Positions 16,601 through 23,399 of a stretch of 33,167 nucleotides of DNA are shown one piece after another. The stretch's first letter is position 1. Each line of letters opens with the position of its first letter. The translations under genes were made by a program, and so were the position numbers. Below the pieces are notes generated by a model. The model ran no database searches. It saw only the letters and a program-made list of their open reading frames with translations, and was not told the DNA's origin. The DNA comes from Opitutus sp. GAS368 (GTDB taxonomy: Bacteria; Verrucomicrobiota; Verrucomicrobiia; Opitutales; Opitutaceae). The stretch lies in the NCBI GenBank assembly GCA_945861235.1, contig CAMATV010000001.1, positions 1 through 33,167 of the forward strand, written 5' to 3'.

Positions 16601-16690
16601 TTTTTCGTCGACTGCCCGAGAACCGGGAGCGAGGGCCGAGGCGAGCACCATCGAGGCGAGCACGCGGAATTCTGAAGAACTTATTTTCAT
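13676..16690 (-). CDS. TonB-dependent receptor with carboxypeptidase-regulatory-like domain
   Basis: A 1004-residue outer-membrane receptor. Signal peptide MKISSSEFRVLASMVLASAL; carboxypeptidase-regulatory-like domain (about 40-120: ITGTISNSATRNLLEGARVE, TDNTGRYVLTGVRAGTHEI); a link YRLDAFKVTGEREGDALA; plug (about 140-270: NMSAGEVVMRLPGIAG, AFNIRGMAPGLNTVTVDG, ADSLGGTINMKT); then the 22-strand barrel ending GVSGRF with terminal Phe. No STN domain is present, so it transports but does not signal. It is closely paralogous to 28875-31919, sharing for example FKVTGEREG and AMDSFGNLPNMS. The M19 homologue follows directly. Upstream lie a doubled B repeat and unit C, as at the paralogue. A GTG seven codons earlier is less likely as a start because it lies before the signal peptide. 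Confidence 0.93.
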   Translation of the reverse strand: MKISSSEFRVLASMVLASALAPGSRAVDEKSINAETPVSTITGTISNSATRNLLEGARVELPTLGLKALTDNTGRYVLTGVRAGTHEIAVSYIGLDSANGQITIGAGQRALRDFELSSNIYRLDAFKVTGEREGDALAITAQRNASNVKNIVAMDSFGNLPNMSAGEVVMRLPGIAGSPSEEGLAYAFNIRGMAPGLNTVTVDGGLMASIGTNRAFELQSISGTMFEQLEVIKGHTPDKTADSLGGTINMKTRSPLNMKEKRRVTYSATVRTAPAFTEQVPRREEHRSHPLLNLAYQEVFSVFGGTRNLGIAANIFYSENAVGQFRVTNQFQNTTNLNEPAYQWSYQTREGYNNRMQRSVNVKTDYRHSFSTKFSLSATINDNVERFRRTDNATAYTGNGTTVPNATTSGVVPGYTEKITQVRQIPGAMIDIVNNGPNSYVVETYLLDFGAEHEYGRWRIDYNVSFSRNHQQSGLLPQGGQTTLTNRLSNVGWTIDRTLSDVFPRFTQTAGLDVTNGANYRPIANGLLKTSSEQPQTLPQARGNVRYTVPTAVPAHLKAGLSWRAQKVSLANYSRRWSYLGTTGLAADPNARPYNNIKTALKLPRWQTSDFFGGGSAGIFPANPALWLEDGYFFESNKYSGTRSLSEEVTAGYFMAQGNLAREGWLGRTGYLAGVRTEKTDTEGQGWVLVRANLRSTNAQQVADPAGSAKRDYESAARASKGSYTKSFPSAHLTHDLTKDIKARLSWSTSFGRPAISNLLPSESANETTQTVTINNPSLLPQTAKNWDFTLDYYFEPVGNVSLGWFKKTIKDYIVTGTNTGIVPTGPDNGYNGEYAGFMRLTSSNNGTATVDGWEFSYRQQFTFLPGLFKGLSGAANYTVIDTKGNFGTTAERKTGQVPGFIPKAGNVSLSWRYQSFSTRILYNYTGNYISSYNSTSPGASLYRYSFKTTNLGLAYQLRPAVSLTGDVANIFNAPQRLYQGVPGRAQDIMYNYVTVTLGVSGRF

Positions 16691-16746
16691 AGTGGCGGAA
16701 ATTTTACTCAAAAGAATACCTTTTTGAGACGGGGGTTACTGATAAC

Positions 16747-16823
16747 GGACTGGCTTTTCAGGGGGATCATAAGGGACTGGATTTTCAGGGGATCGGATCC
16801 GGAAGGAGTTTAAGGGGAGGGGC
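16747..16823. repeat. Dispersed repeat unit B, copy 3 (tandem partial plus full)
   Basis: A partial copy (GACTGGCTTTTCAGGGGGAT, from 16748) is followed at once by a full copy starting GGGACTGGATTTTCAGGGG and running through GATCGGATCCGGAAGGAGT to TTAAGGGGAGGGG. It lies about 60 bp upstream of the receptor start at 16690. Confidence 0.9.
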
Positions 16824-17028
16824 ATGGTGGGAGCTGGATGAGTTAGCCGTAAATCAGTCGATTTTGAGATGGCGGCGGGTTCGGCTGAGGATGGAGACTT
16901 GGGGTGGGGAACGGCTGCGACGGAAAGGGGGCTTTCGGGCGCGAATCGAGGCTCTGCTTGCCGATTTGGGGCAAGCAGCGCGGGGTGGGGATGCGCGGAT
17001 GCAGTGATCCGGATCGCTCGGAGTCAAG
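16824..17028. repeat. Unit C: about 205-bp repeat, copy 1
   Basis: Collinear with 32198-32404 and highly similar throughout; shared blocks include GATGAGTTAG, GACTTGGGGTGGGGAACG and GGGCGCGAATCGAGGCTCTG. A hairpin near 16964 (CTGCTTGCC with GGCAAGCAG) is clear. Both copies sit next to a B unit, upstream of two paralogous receptors. The remaining gap 17029-17248 contains a small GGGGT/ACCCC hairpin near 17066 and nothing else recognised. Confidence 0.88.
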
Positions 17029-17248
17029 GAGCCAGCGTTTTTAGAATCGCGGTAAACGCCTAACCGGGGTCGGAACCCCTTGCGCGGACGCGCCACCAAT
17101 GACACCCCACACGGCCTTCGGCATCAGACTGCTAGACGGGCTTAGAAAATACCCGTGCAAGGACGATGGAGCTATTGCCTCGCGGAAAGAACCGCTCACC
17201 TGCATGCACGATCTGCGGCTATATCGCGGCATCGCGCACGCTGTTGAT

Positions 17249-17328
17249 TTCTGTCACGGCCAAAATCCGATTTTGGGGCGGGGGCTGCTAGGAAACTGAA
17301 TTTTTAGGGGGATCGGATCCGGGAGGGT
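17249..17328. repeat. Partial unit A plus unit B, copy 4
   Basis: TTTCTGTCACGGCCAAAAT onward matches the inner half of unit A, including a palindrome CCAAAATCCGATTTTGG (17260-17276) that is perfect here. Compared with the other A copies, one palindrome pair has changed on both sides (C:G to T:A). Unit B follows: GCTGCTAGGAAACTGAATTT, then GGGGGATCGGATCCGGGAGG. Confidence 0.85.
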
Positions 17329-17509
17329 TAATCGCCACCCGGGCGGTTCCCGCGATGGCGACCGAAGCTCCGGCAAGGTATAAACGGGTCGCGGCGTTGT
17401 TAACCTCGCTGGTGAGGCTGGCCGCAGGGGCGGAGGAAACCGGCGCGGAAGACGAAAACAAGGCTCCGAGGGTGGTGAGGAGGAAAGCGAAAGGACGGGA
17501 ACGTTTCAT
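17288..17509 (-). pseudogene. N-terminal remnant of a TonB-dependent receptor
   Basis: A 73-codon frame beginning MKRSRPFAFLLTTLGALFSS, a convincing signal peptide, then LTSEVNNAATRLYLAGASVA and IAGTARVAI. This matches the first strands of the carboxypeptidase-regulatory-like domain of the neighbouring receptors (compare NSATRNLLEGARVE). The similarity ends at AI, and the remaining residues (NPPGSDPPKNSVS) are simply the translation of repeat unit B. More than 900 residues of a normal receptor are missing. The breakpoint coincides with the edge of the B unit, which points to deletion or recombination at the repeat. It lies 147 bp downstream of the esterase at 17656 on the same strand; an intact version would have formed a hydrolase-receptor pair. 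Confidence 0.7.
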
Positions 17510-17655
17510 GTCGGTGCGCGGCGTATTCGTGGTGGGTAGTTTCAGGGGCACGGGGGCATAGGATGGCCAACGGGCGGCGGAACGGCCGCTATTACTACCC
17601 CCCAGGAATCAAGCAATTCATCAGCCGGCGAAATCAGATCACCGTCGGGATTCAA

Positions 17656-19749
17656 TCACTGTGCCCGCAGCGCGGCGACCGCCCCGCCACCGATCACGAC
17701 CCGGGCGTTGGAACCGTAAATGCTGCGCGCGGCTTCGGCGGTGACGGCCTTGCCCTCCACGTCGACCGGATCCAGCAGGACCACGCGGCCACGACCCGCC
17801 TGCGCAGCGAGGTCGGACAGATCCAGATCCTGCAGGACGCCGGGAATAATGATGTCCACGTGTGGTTCCGGCAGCTGCGGCGTGCGCACAAGTTCGAGGT
17901 AGGACAGCACCGTGCCGTTCGCCACGGTCCGGGCGATGCGGGGCTCGAGCGCGGTCGCGTAGAGCGCGATCACGCCCAGGTTGCCGCGGCCAACGAGCGA
18001 AATCCGGTCGGACGCAACCCACGGCTGGGCGCGTACGAAATCGTAGAGCGCCAGTGCATCCTGCACCCGCATGCCGGGCATCGATTTACCGATGAGAATC
18101 GCCCGCATGGCCGTCTTGTAGGGCTGGGTGTAATACGAGCGCTTTTCCGTCGTCGCCGGGAGCGCGCCGCGCAACGGCGCGACCACCACCCCCTGTCCCG
18201 CCCGCAGCCAGGCGGCGACATCCGCGTCGGCCGCCGCGTCCACGGCACCGAGATTCTCCCGCAGCACGATCACCGCCGGTCGCCGCTCGCCCCCGCCCGC
18301 GGGCGTGAAGACCTGCACGTTCAACTCGATGCCGGGCTCCGGCACGACTGCGAAGGTCTCCGCGGCGAAACCCGTGCCGGCAGTGCGAACCCGCGACGTC
18401 GCCGTCGCCGCCGCGCGTCCCGCCGGCAGGCCGAGCCGGCGCGCAATCGTCGCGCGCGCCGCCGTGGCGTCGCCCGCTTTTGCCAGCGTGCGCCGTGCGT
18501 GGACTTCCTCGGCGCGGGCCTGGTTGAGCTGCTGCATCGTCTTCGAGCCGAGCGCCGTGACGACATGGCCCGTGTCGGTGCAGTGGAGCGTGCGCACGTT
18601 CTCCGTCGTGTGCTCCGGCTCGTTCACGAACTCCGCCCGGCCGGCGAGCCACTGATCGAACCACGCGGTCGTGGCCTCGCGGCGAGGCTTCGACCAGGCG
18701 TGGCCGTCGTTGAATTCAAAATACCCCATCTGCTTCTCCGCGCCCAGCAGCGCGAACATCCGCCGGGCCTCCACGTGCGCCACCCGCGCGCCCTCGACCG
18801 GGAACATGTCCTTCGTCGCGGTCAGCATTAAGATCGGCTTGGGCGCAAATGCCAAGGCGAGATCGGAGAAGTCGAGCCCGGCGCGAATCCAGCCGGGCAG
18901 CACCTGCTCGGAGTCCTGGGGGCCGCCGCTCTTCCAGAGATGCGGCCAGTCAGTCCAGTAGCAGGACGACGCCACCGCCGCCAGCCGCGGTTCGCAGATC
19001 CCAAGAAAGGCGGACTGCGTGCCGCCGCCGGAATTGCCCGCCACCCCGATGCGGCGTCCGTCGACCTCGGGACGCGTGAGCAGGTAGTCGAAGCCGCGAA
19101 TGCCATCCCACATGAAGTACCGCGCGCTCGTGTCGCCCGTGAGGAGGCACTGCAGTCCCGGGCTAATGTGGCCGAGCGACTTCATCTCGCCCGTGGCCGG
19201 ATCCTTGAGTTCCCAACGTTCGCCCTGGGCCGGCGGATCGAAGGCGAGGACGACGTAGCCGCGCAGCGCGAGCGCGATGAAGGCAGACTGGTACACGGGC
19301 GACGCCTTGCCTTCCGGCATGGCGTGCCCCGCCGTGCCGAGCACCGCGGGAAACGGCCCCGGGCCGGTCGTGGGCACGTAGAGGTTGGCCGTGACGAAGC
19401 ATCCCGGGAGGCTCTCGTAGATCACCTTCTCAACCCGATAGCCTTTGCGCTCGAGCGTGCCGGTGACGCGCGCGTTAAGCGGCGTTTTCGTGGCCGGCAG
19501 GCCGCCGATCGCCCGGAGAAATTCCGCCCGGATGAACGCGATTCGCTGCCGGACGTCGTCCGCCGTCGTAACCCTCGCCAGCTGATTCGCCCGGTCGCGC
19601 CACTGCTGCTGCACGAGGGCGCCGAAATAGTTTTCCAACGGATAGCCCTCCGCGGGAGGCACTGGCGCCTTGGCTCCGGTCGCCAACAAAATCCCGGCGG
19701 TCGCAAACCCGAAAATCAGAGAACGAAGGACAAGGGATGGGAGGCGCAT
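17656..19749 (-). CDS. Secreted acetyl-xylan-esterase-like alpha/beta-hydrolase, two-domain
   Basis: A 697-residue protein with the signal peptide MRLPSLVLRSLIFGFATAG. The first alpha/beta-hydrolase domain (about 90-375) has the nucleophile elbow GNSGGG (S240), the acid in TKDMFP (D314) and the histidine in DGHAW (H350), so a full catalytic triad is visible, together with the AXE1-type segments YESLPGCFVTANLYVPT and AFDPPAQGER. A second alpha/beta-hydrolase-like domain (about 475-697) has RISLVGRGNLGVIA where the elbow should be, so the nucleophile is Asn590 and this domain is probably inactive. The likely role is removal of acyl groups from a carbohydrate, or another ester cleavage, outside the cytoplasm; the substrate is unknown. 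It is a paralogue of 23400-25394. A long plus-strand open frame opposite it is a composition artefact. Confidence 0.85.
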   Translation of the reverse strand: MRLPSLVLRSLIFGFATAGILLATGAKAPVPPAEGYPLENYFGALVQQQWRDRANQLARVTTADDVRQRIAFIRAEFLRAIGGLPATKTPLNARVTGTLERKGYRVEKVIYESLPGCFVTANLYVPTTGPGPFPAVLGTAGHAMPEGKASPVYQSAFIALALRGYVVLAFDPPAQGERWELKDPATGEMKSLGHISPGLQCLLTGDTSARYFMWDGIRGFDYLLTRPEVDGRRIGVAGNSGGGTQSAFLGICEPRLAAVASSCYWTDWPHLWKSGGPQDSEQVLPGWIRAGLDFSDLALAFAPKPILMLTATKDMFPVEGARVAHVEARRMFALLGAEKQMGYFEFNDGHAWSKPRREATTAWFDQWLAGRAEFVNEPEHTTENVRTLHCTDTGHVVTALGSKTMQQLNQARAEEVHARRTLAKAGDATAARATIARRLGLPAGRAAATATSRVRTAGTGFAAETFAVVPEPGIELNVQVFTPAGGGERRPAVIVLRENLGAVDAAADADVAAWLRAGQGVVVAPLRGALPATTEKRSYYTQPYKTAMRAILIGKSMPGMRVQDALALYDFVRAQPWVASDRISLVGRGNLGVIALYATALEPRIARTVANGTVLSYLELVRTPQLPEPHVDIIIPGVLQDLDLSDLAAQAGRGRVVLLDPVDVEGKAVTAEAARSIYGSNARVVIGGGAVAALRAQ

Positions 19750-20085
19750 AATCAGGAAAACCCACAGTTGTTACCGAACCGTGGAGGCGGGGCACTTCTG
19801 TCCCGAGGAAGGGCCACTTCCGCCTCCGAGTCAAACCTTGGCTGCCGGCCGCACGCGATTTTTCGGGCCGGCCGAACGCGTGCGGCATCCAGTTCCCGAT
19901 TGAAATCAAGCGCGGCGCAAAGGACTGTCGTCGTCCTTTCCACGACCTTCGGCGTCGCGTTACCCGTGACGCTGAGAGTCGTTGCCCGTTTCCCTCCGCC
20001 CACCGGATCCGCCCTCGCGGCCGACGCGATCTGCCCCGTCCATAAAATCGAGCTCCCCCCACCTTCGACGGTTTGTTGCTGCTCG

Positions 20086-20103
20086 GAAACTGGATTTTCA
20101 GCA
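20086..20103. repeat. Partial repeat unit B, copy 5
   Basis: CTGCTCGGAAACTGGATTTTCAG (from about 20081) matches the left half of unit B and stops before the GGATCGGATCC part. It lies in the 947-bp gap 19750-20696, which otherwise contains the two inverted-repeat elements listed next and no convincing gene. Confidence 0.75.
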
Positions 20104-20114
20104 AGAATCGGACA

Positions 20115-20208
20115 CGGTCGGGCCGTTCAATGTTCGAATGGTAATCATGCACAATGAAAACCGAGCAAAACCTCGAACTCCGAACTCCGAACGACGAACG
20201 GCCCGACC
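20115..20208. repeat. 94-bp inverted-repeat element
   Basis: GGTCGGGCCGTTC (20116-20128) is the perfect inverse of GAACGGCCCGACC (20196-20208). Between them lie short GAACTCC-type direct repeats. It starts just after the truncated B copy. A small non-autonomous element or a structured RNA are both possible. Confidence 0.7.
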
Positions 20209-20420
20209 CCATTGGTTACACGGCTCTTCACATGTATCGAGCTGATCGATACGCAAAGTGCGCAACAGAATTTCCCTCTCTTCTGGCAATGGGTGAAGGA
20301 TCATCCTGCCCATCGGCAAAATTTTTTTCTTCCCAATGTCCCGCAAAATCGGAGCCGCTAGTCCTGATCAGCCATTTAGATCAACCTAGGACCACGCGCT
20401 GAATCTGCACGGCGCGGCCC

Positions 20421-20556
20421 GATGGGGTCTGTCCGCTGATTGCAATGCAGTCCTATCGCTGAATCTTGGCGCCTCGAGGATGGGTCGGATCGGCGCTGGC
20501 ACGGGCTGAGGGCAATCTCTCGCAACAGACCTTGCAATCAGCGGACTGACCCCATC
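20421..20556. mobile_element. MITE-like element with 25-bp terminal inverted repeats
   Basis: Positions 20421-20445 (GATGGGGTCTGTCCGCTGAT, then TGCAA) and 20532-20556 are inverted copies matching at 24 of 25 bases. The 86-bp interior has no coding potential. Size, ends and location in a gene-free gap fit a miniature inverted-repeat or REP-type element moved by a transposase elsewhere in the genome. No target-site duplication is obvious. Confidence 0.75.
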
Positions 20557-20696
20557 GCCCCCCCCTTACCGCCGGTGATTCGCATTCGGTAGCGATCGGT
20601 CAATCTTCGGAGGCTTTCCGGCGTTTCGCAGTCTTGGGCAAGAGCGAACGCACCAGCGGCAGGGAGCCGGAAGGCGAGGAAGCTGCTGAGCTCGCC

Positions 20697-22148
20697 TCAG
20701 GCGCCGATTTCCTGCTCCGAAGGTAGGACGAAGGGCTTGCGGTATTCGCGGGTCAGGAGCGCGTTCGCGGCGGCGTTGGCGACGAATTTTTCCTGGCCCG
20801 GCTCGGCCTGCAGGAGCGGGCCCAGGGTCAGCTTCGATTTTTCCAGGTCGACGTTGTTGTCCGCCAGATGCCGGCGCGTGCGCGCAAACGTCTCCATGAC
20901 GTCGTCGTGTGCATTGAGCTGGCTCAGCTGTTGCTCGATCTCGCGCGGCGTGGCGGGTTTTCCGAGCCGCCAGGAAATGTTGGCGGCGTGAATGAGCGCG
21001 GTGGACTGGTGGCCCTCGAGAATGTCGGCCTTCATATCGGTAACCTTGCGCGTGCGCATGGCCTGGAGGAAATTTGCGAAGTGGTTGTCGCTTTTCCCGT
21101 CGAAAGCGCGGACCAGCTTCCCCTTCAGATCGAACAGCGACGTGTCGGCGATGATGCCCTCGGTGCCGAAGAAGAACCATCCGTTCTTCACGTCCGGGTG
21201 ATAGGGCTCGCTCTTCAGTCCGCGGGTCTCCGTGACGATCGTCTTGCCGCCAAAATCAAGGATCGCGACCTGCGTGTTCGGGGTTTCGCCCGCGTCGGCA
21301 TAACCCACGCGCCCGCCGTAGCTCAGCACGCCGCGACCTAGGCCGCTGACGCCCAGGCCCCAGCGGCAGATGTCGAGGCCGTGGATGTTGTTGTTGCCGA
21401 TCTCGCCGTCGCCCGTGTCCCAGATCCAGTGCCAGTCGTAGTGGAAGTTCGGACGGTTGATCGGCCCCATTGAGGCCGGGCCGGCCCATTGGTTGTAATC
21501 GACGCTCGCCGGAATCTTCCCAGGCGTCGGCCCGCCGATCGATTTGCGCGAACCGTACATGATGCTGCGCGCGAGCTTCACTTCGCCCAGCTTGCCTTCC
21601 TGTACATACTGCACGGCGGTCGCGAGCGGACCACGCGAACGGTTCTGCGTGCCGCCCTGGCAGATGCGCCCGTAACGGCGAGCGGCCTGCACCATCCGCC
21701 GGCCCTCGACAATGGTATGGCTGACGGGTTTCTCCACGTAGACGTCCTTGCCGGCCTGCATCGCCCAGACGGCGCTGAGCGCATGCCAGTGGTTGGGCGA
21801 GGCGATGAACACCGCGGCGACGGACTTGTCGTCGAGCACCACGCGCACGTCCTGCACGGCCTTCGGAGCGCGGCCGCTCTTGGCGCCGATCGTGGCCGCG
21901 AGTTCGGCGGCGCGATCACGATCCGGATCGCACACGTACGCGACTTCGCAGTCGGGCAGGGCGGCGAGCGAACTCGCGTGCTGCTTGCCGCGAATGCCGC
22001 AACCGAGAATGGCCACGGTGATCCGGTCGTTCGCACTGACCTTCGTCGGTTCGGCCGCCCCGAGTCGTGACGGCAGCGCCGCGGCGGCGGCCGCTGCCGC
22101 GGTGAGCATGGACTGCTCGAGAAAGTGGCGGCGGGTGAGGTGAGTCAT
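20697..22148 (-). CDS. Tat-exported Gfo/Idh/MocA-family oxidoreductase
   Basis: A 483-residue NAD(P)-dependent oxidoreductase. It has a twin-arginine signal (TRRHFLEQSMLTAAAA), so it folds with cofactor in the cytoplasm and is exported to the periplasm. The Rossmann motif is VAILGCGIRGKQHA (45-58), the conserved EKP is at 139-141 (YVEKPVSH), and the C-terminal substrate domain has GEIGNNNIHGLDICRWGL with the likely catalytic histidine. The relatives act on sugars or inositols (glucose-fructose oxidoreductase type), often oxidising a hydroxyl to a keto group. The ATG at 22148 (MTHLTRRHF) is chosen over an upstream in-frame ATG at 22196 because it places the Tat motif normally; the leader is CU-rich. 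It follows the other oxidoreductase by 56 bp, so the two are probably translated from one mRNA. Confidence 0.9.
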   Translation of the reverse strand: MTHLTRRHFLEQSMLTAAAAAAAALPSRLGAAEPTKVSANDRITVAILGCGIRGKQHASSLAALPDCEVAYVCDPDRDRAAELAATIGAKSGRAPKAVQDVRVVLDDKSVAAVFIASPNHWHALSAVWAMQAGKDVYVEKPVSHTIVEGRRMVQAARRYGRICQGGTQNRSRGPLATAVQYVQEGKLGEVKLARSIMYGSRKSIGGPTPGKIPASVDYNQWAGPASMGPINRPNFHYDWHWIWDTGDGEIGNNNIHGLDICRWGLGVSGLGRGVLSYGGRVGYADAGETPNTQVAILDFGGKTIVTETRGLKSEPYHPDVKNGWFFFGTEGIIADTSLFDLKGKLVRAFDGKSDNHFANFLQAMRTRKVTDMKADILEGHQSTALIHAANISWRLGKPATPREIEQQLSQLNAHDDVMETFARTRRHLADNNVDLEKSKLTLGPLLQAEPGQEKFVANAAANALLTREYRKPFVLPSEQEIGA

Positions 22149-22204
22149 GGGAGCGGAAAGAGAGGTTGCGTTGGCGAGGGGAATTGGTGGGTGCAATCAA
22201 CGCA

Positions 22205-23272
22205 TCAGCGCGGGAGCTTGCCGGCGGCTTCCGTGCGGGCTTTCGCGAGCACGCTGGCGATCGTCACGGCCTTGCCGCCCTGCCGCTTGCTTTCGTCGGC
22301 AGCCTCCATGAACGCGAGGACCTCGAGCGTTTCCTCGGCGCTGACCGGCGCTTGGCGCGTCCGGAAAAAACGGGCGATCTCGACGCAGAGGCCCCGATAG
22401 CCGCCGAGGCTCCCGGGTGCGGCCGGGGCGAAGGACTCGGTGCCAAACGCGACGAGACCGAAACCGCCCTTGACTTTGCGGAACCCGCGATACGTCGCGA
22501 CCCGGCCATCCTGCCAGGTGCCCGACACGACATCGACATCCTTGGTGTGCACGCGCGTGACCGACTCGCAGCCGCGGCCGAGGAGCGCGAAGAGCGGCTC
22601 GACGCCATGAATACCGTAGAAGAAAAGGTCCGGTGTGCCCGGCTCGTAATCGCAGGGTCCCCAGGACATCGCGCCGACGATCCGGCCGAGTTCGGCCTTC
22701 TTGGACAGTTCGGCGATGGCGGGGGTAAACCGCAGCGACGAGGAGGAGAAGCAGGGCACGTTGTGCTTCTTCGCCAGCTCATAGATCGCCACGGCATCGG
22801 CGAGCGTGCCGGCCGCCGGCTTGTCGATGAACAGCGGCTTGCCCGCCAGGATCACCGGGATCGCCTCCTGCAAATGGATGCGGCCGTCGACGCTCTCGAT
22901 GAACACCACGTCCACCTTCTCCAGCAGCTTCGGGATCGAATCGACAATCTCCACCCCGGCGGCGCGCACGGTCTCGGTGAATTTTTGCACGCGATTCTTG
23001 CTCGCCGGCATGTCGGTGCCACCGGGATAACCGGCCACGATCCGGACACCCGCGAGGTCGGCGGGCGCGTTCGGGTCGTTGAAGAGTTTCACGAACGCAG
23101 GGACATGCGACGTATCCAGGCCTATCATACCGGCTCGCAGCGGCGCGGGCGCAGCGCTGGCCAGGCCGGCGCCCACGACGAGGGCGAGGCAGGCGACGAC
23201 AGCGTGGCGCCACCACGGGCGCGAGGGAGAGAACGAAGCGGGCAGGGCGTGGGCGTTGGCGGGGCAATTCAT
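22205..23272 (-). CDS. Exported Gfo/Idh/MocA-like oxidoreductase, altered nucleotide motif
   Basis: A 355-residue protein with an N-terminal signal (RHAVVACLALVVGAGLASA, about 23-41). The fold is Gfo/Idh/MocA: a Rossmann start LRAGMIGLDTSHVPAF, VDVVFIESVDGRIHLQEAIP and LFIDKPAAGT, equivalent to the EKP motif with Asp for Glu. The glycine-rich loop reads GLDTSH rather than GxGxxG, so cofactor binding may differ or be lost. The C-terminal part includes FYGIHGVEPLF with a possible catalytic histidine. It lies between the secreted hydrolase (127 bp upstream) and the Tat-exported oxidoreductase (56 bp downstream). The two oxidoreductases may form a pair acting on the same sugar. The start ATG has a strongly CU-rich leader (CCCTCGCTTCACCCCT). 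Confidence 0.85.
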   Translation of the reverse strand: MNCPANAHALPASFSPSRPWWRHAVVACLALVVGAGLASAAPAPLRAGMIGLDTSHVPAFVKLFNDPNAPADLAGVRIVAGYPGGTDMPASKNRVQKFTETVRAAGVEIVDSIPKLLEKVDVVFIESVDGRIHLQEAIPVILAGKPLFIDKPAAGTLADAVAIYELAKKHNVPCFSSSSLRFTPAIAELSKKAELGRIVGAMSWGPCDYEPGTPDLFFYGIHGVEPLFALLGRGCESVTRVHTKDVDVVSGTWQDGRVATYRGFRKVKGGFGLVAFGTESFAPAAPGSLGGYRGLCVEIARFFRTRQAPVSAEETLEVLAFMEAADESKRQGGKAVTIASVLAKARTEAAGKLPR

Positions 23273-23399
23273 AGGGGTGAAGCGAGGGTTGATATTGGTC
23301 CCAGAGGTACAAGGGAATTACGGCGATCGTCCGGTCGCCGGCGCGCCGACGTAGACGAGGCATCCTGCCTCCTGGGTCGCAACGGAAAGGGAGTTCCGG

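Noticed and set aside
16707..16730. Possible promoter motif shared by the receptor leader at 16.7 kb (AGGTAT, GTCTC on the minus strand) and the edge of unit A
   Set aside because: Spacing inside the motif and distance to the start codon differ (about 20 bp against 63 and 91 bp), so a common promoter cannot be claimed from three sites.
16854..17105. Minus-strand frames across unit C that share protein-level similarity with 31804-32403
   Set aside because: The similarity follows from the DNA repeat; the translations are Pro/Arg/Ser rich, with no plausible start or domain.
17563..18831. Plus-strand open frame of 422 codons
   Set aside because: Antisense to the catalytic domain of the hydrolase at 17656-19749; composition artefact.
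20566..21180. Minus-strand frame overlapping the 3' end of the oxidoreductase
   Set aside because: Out-of-frame shadow of 20697-22148 with Arg/Pro/Ala-rich translation.
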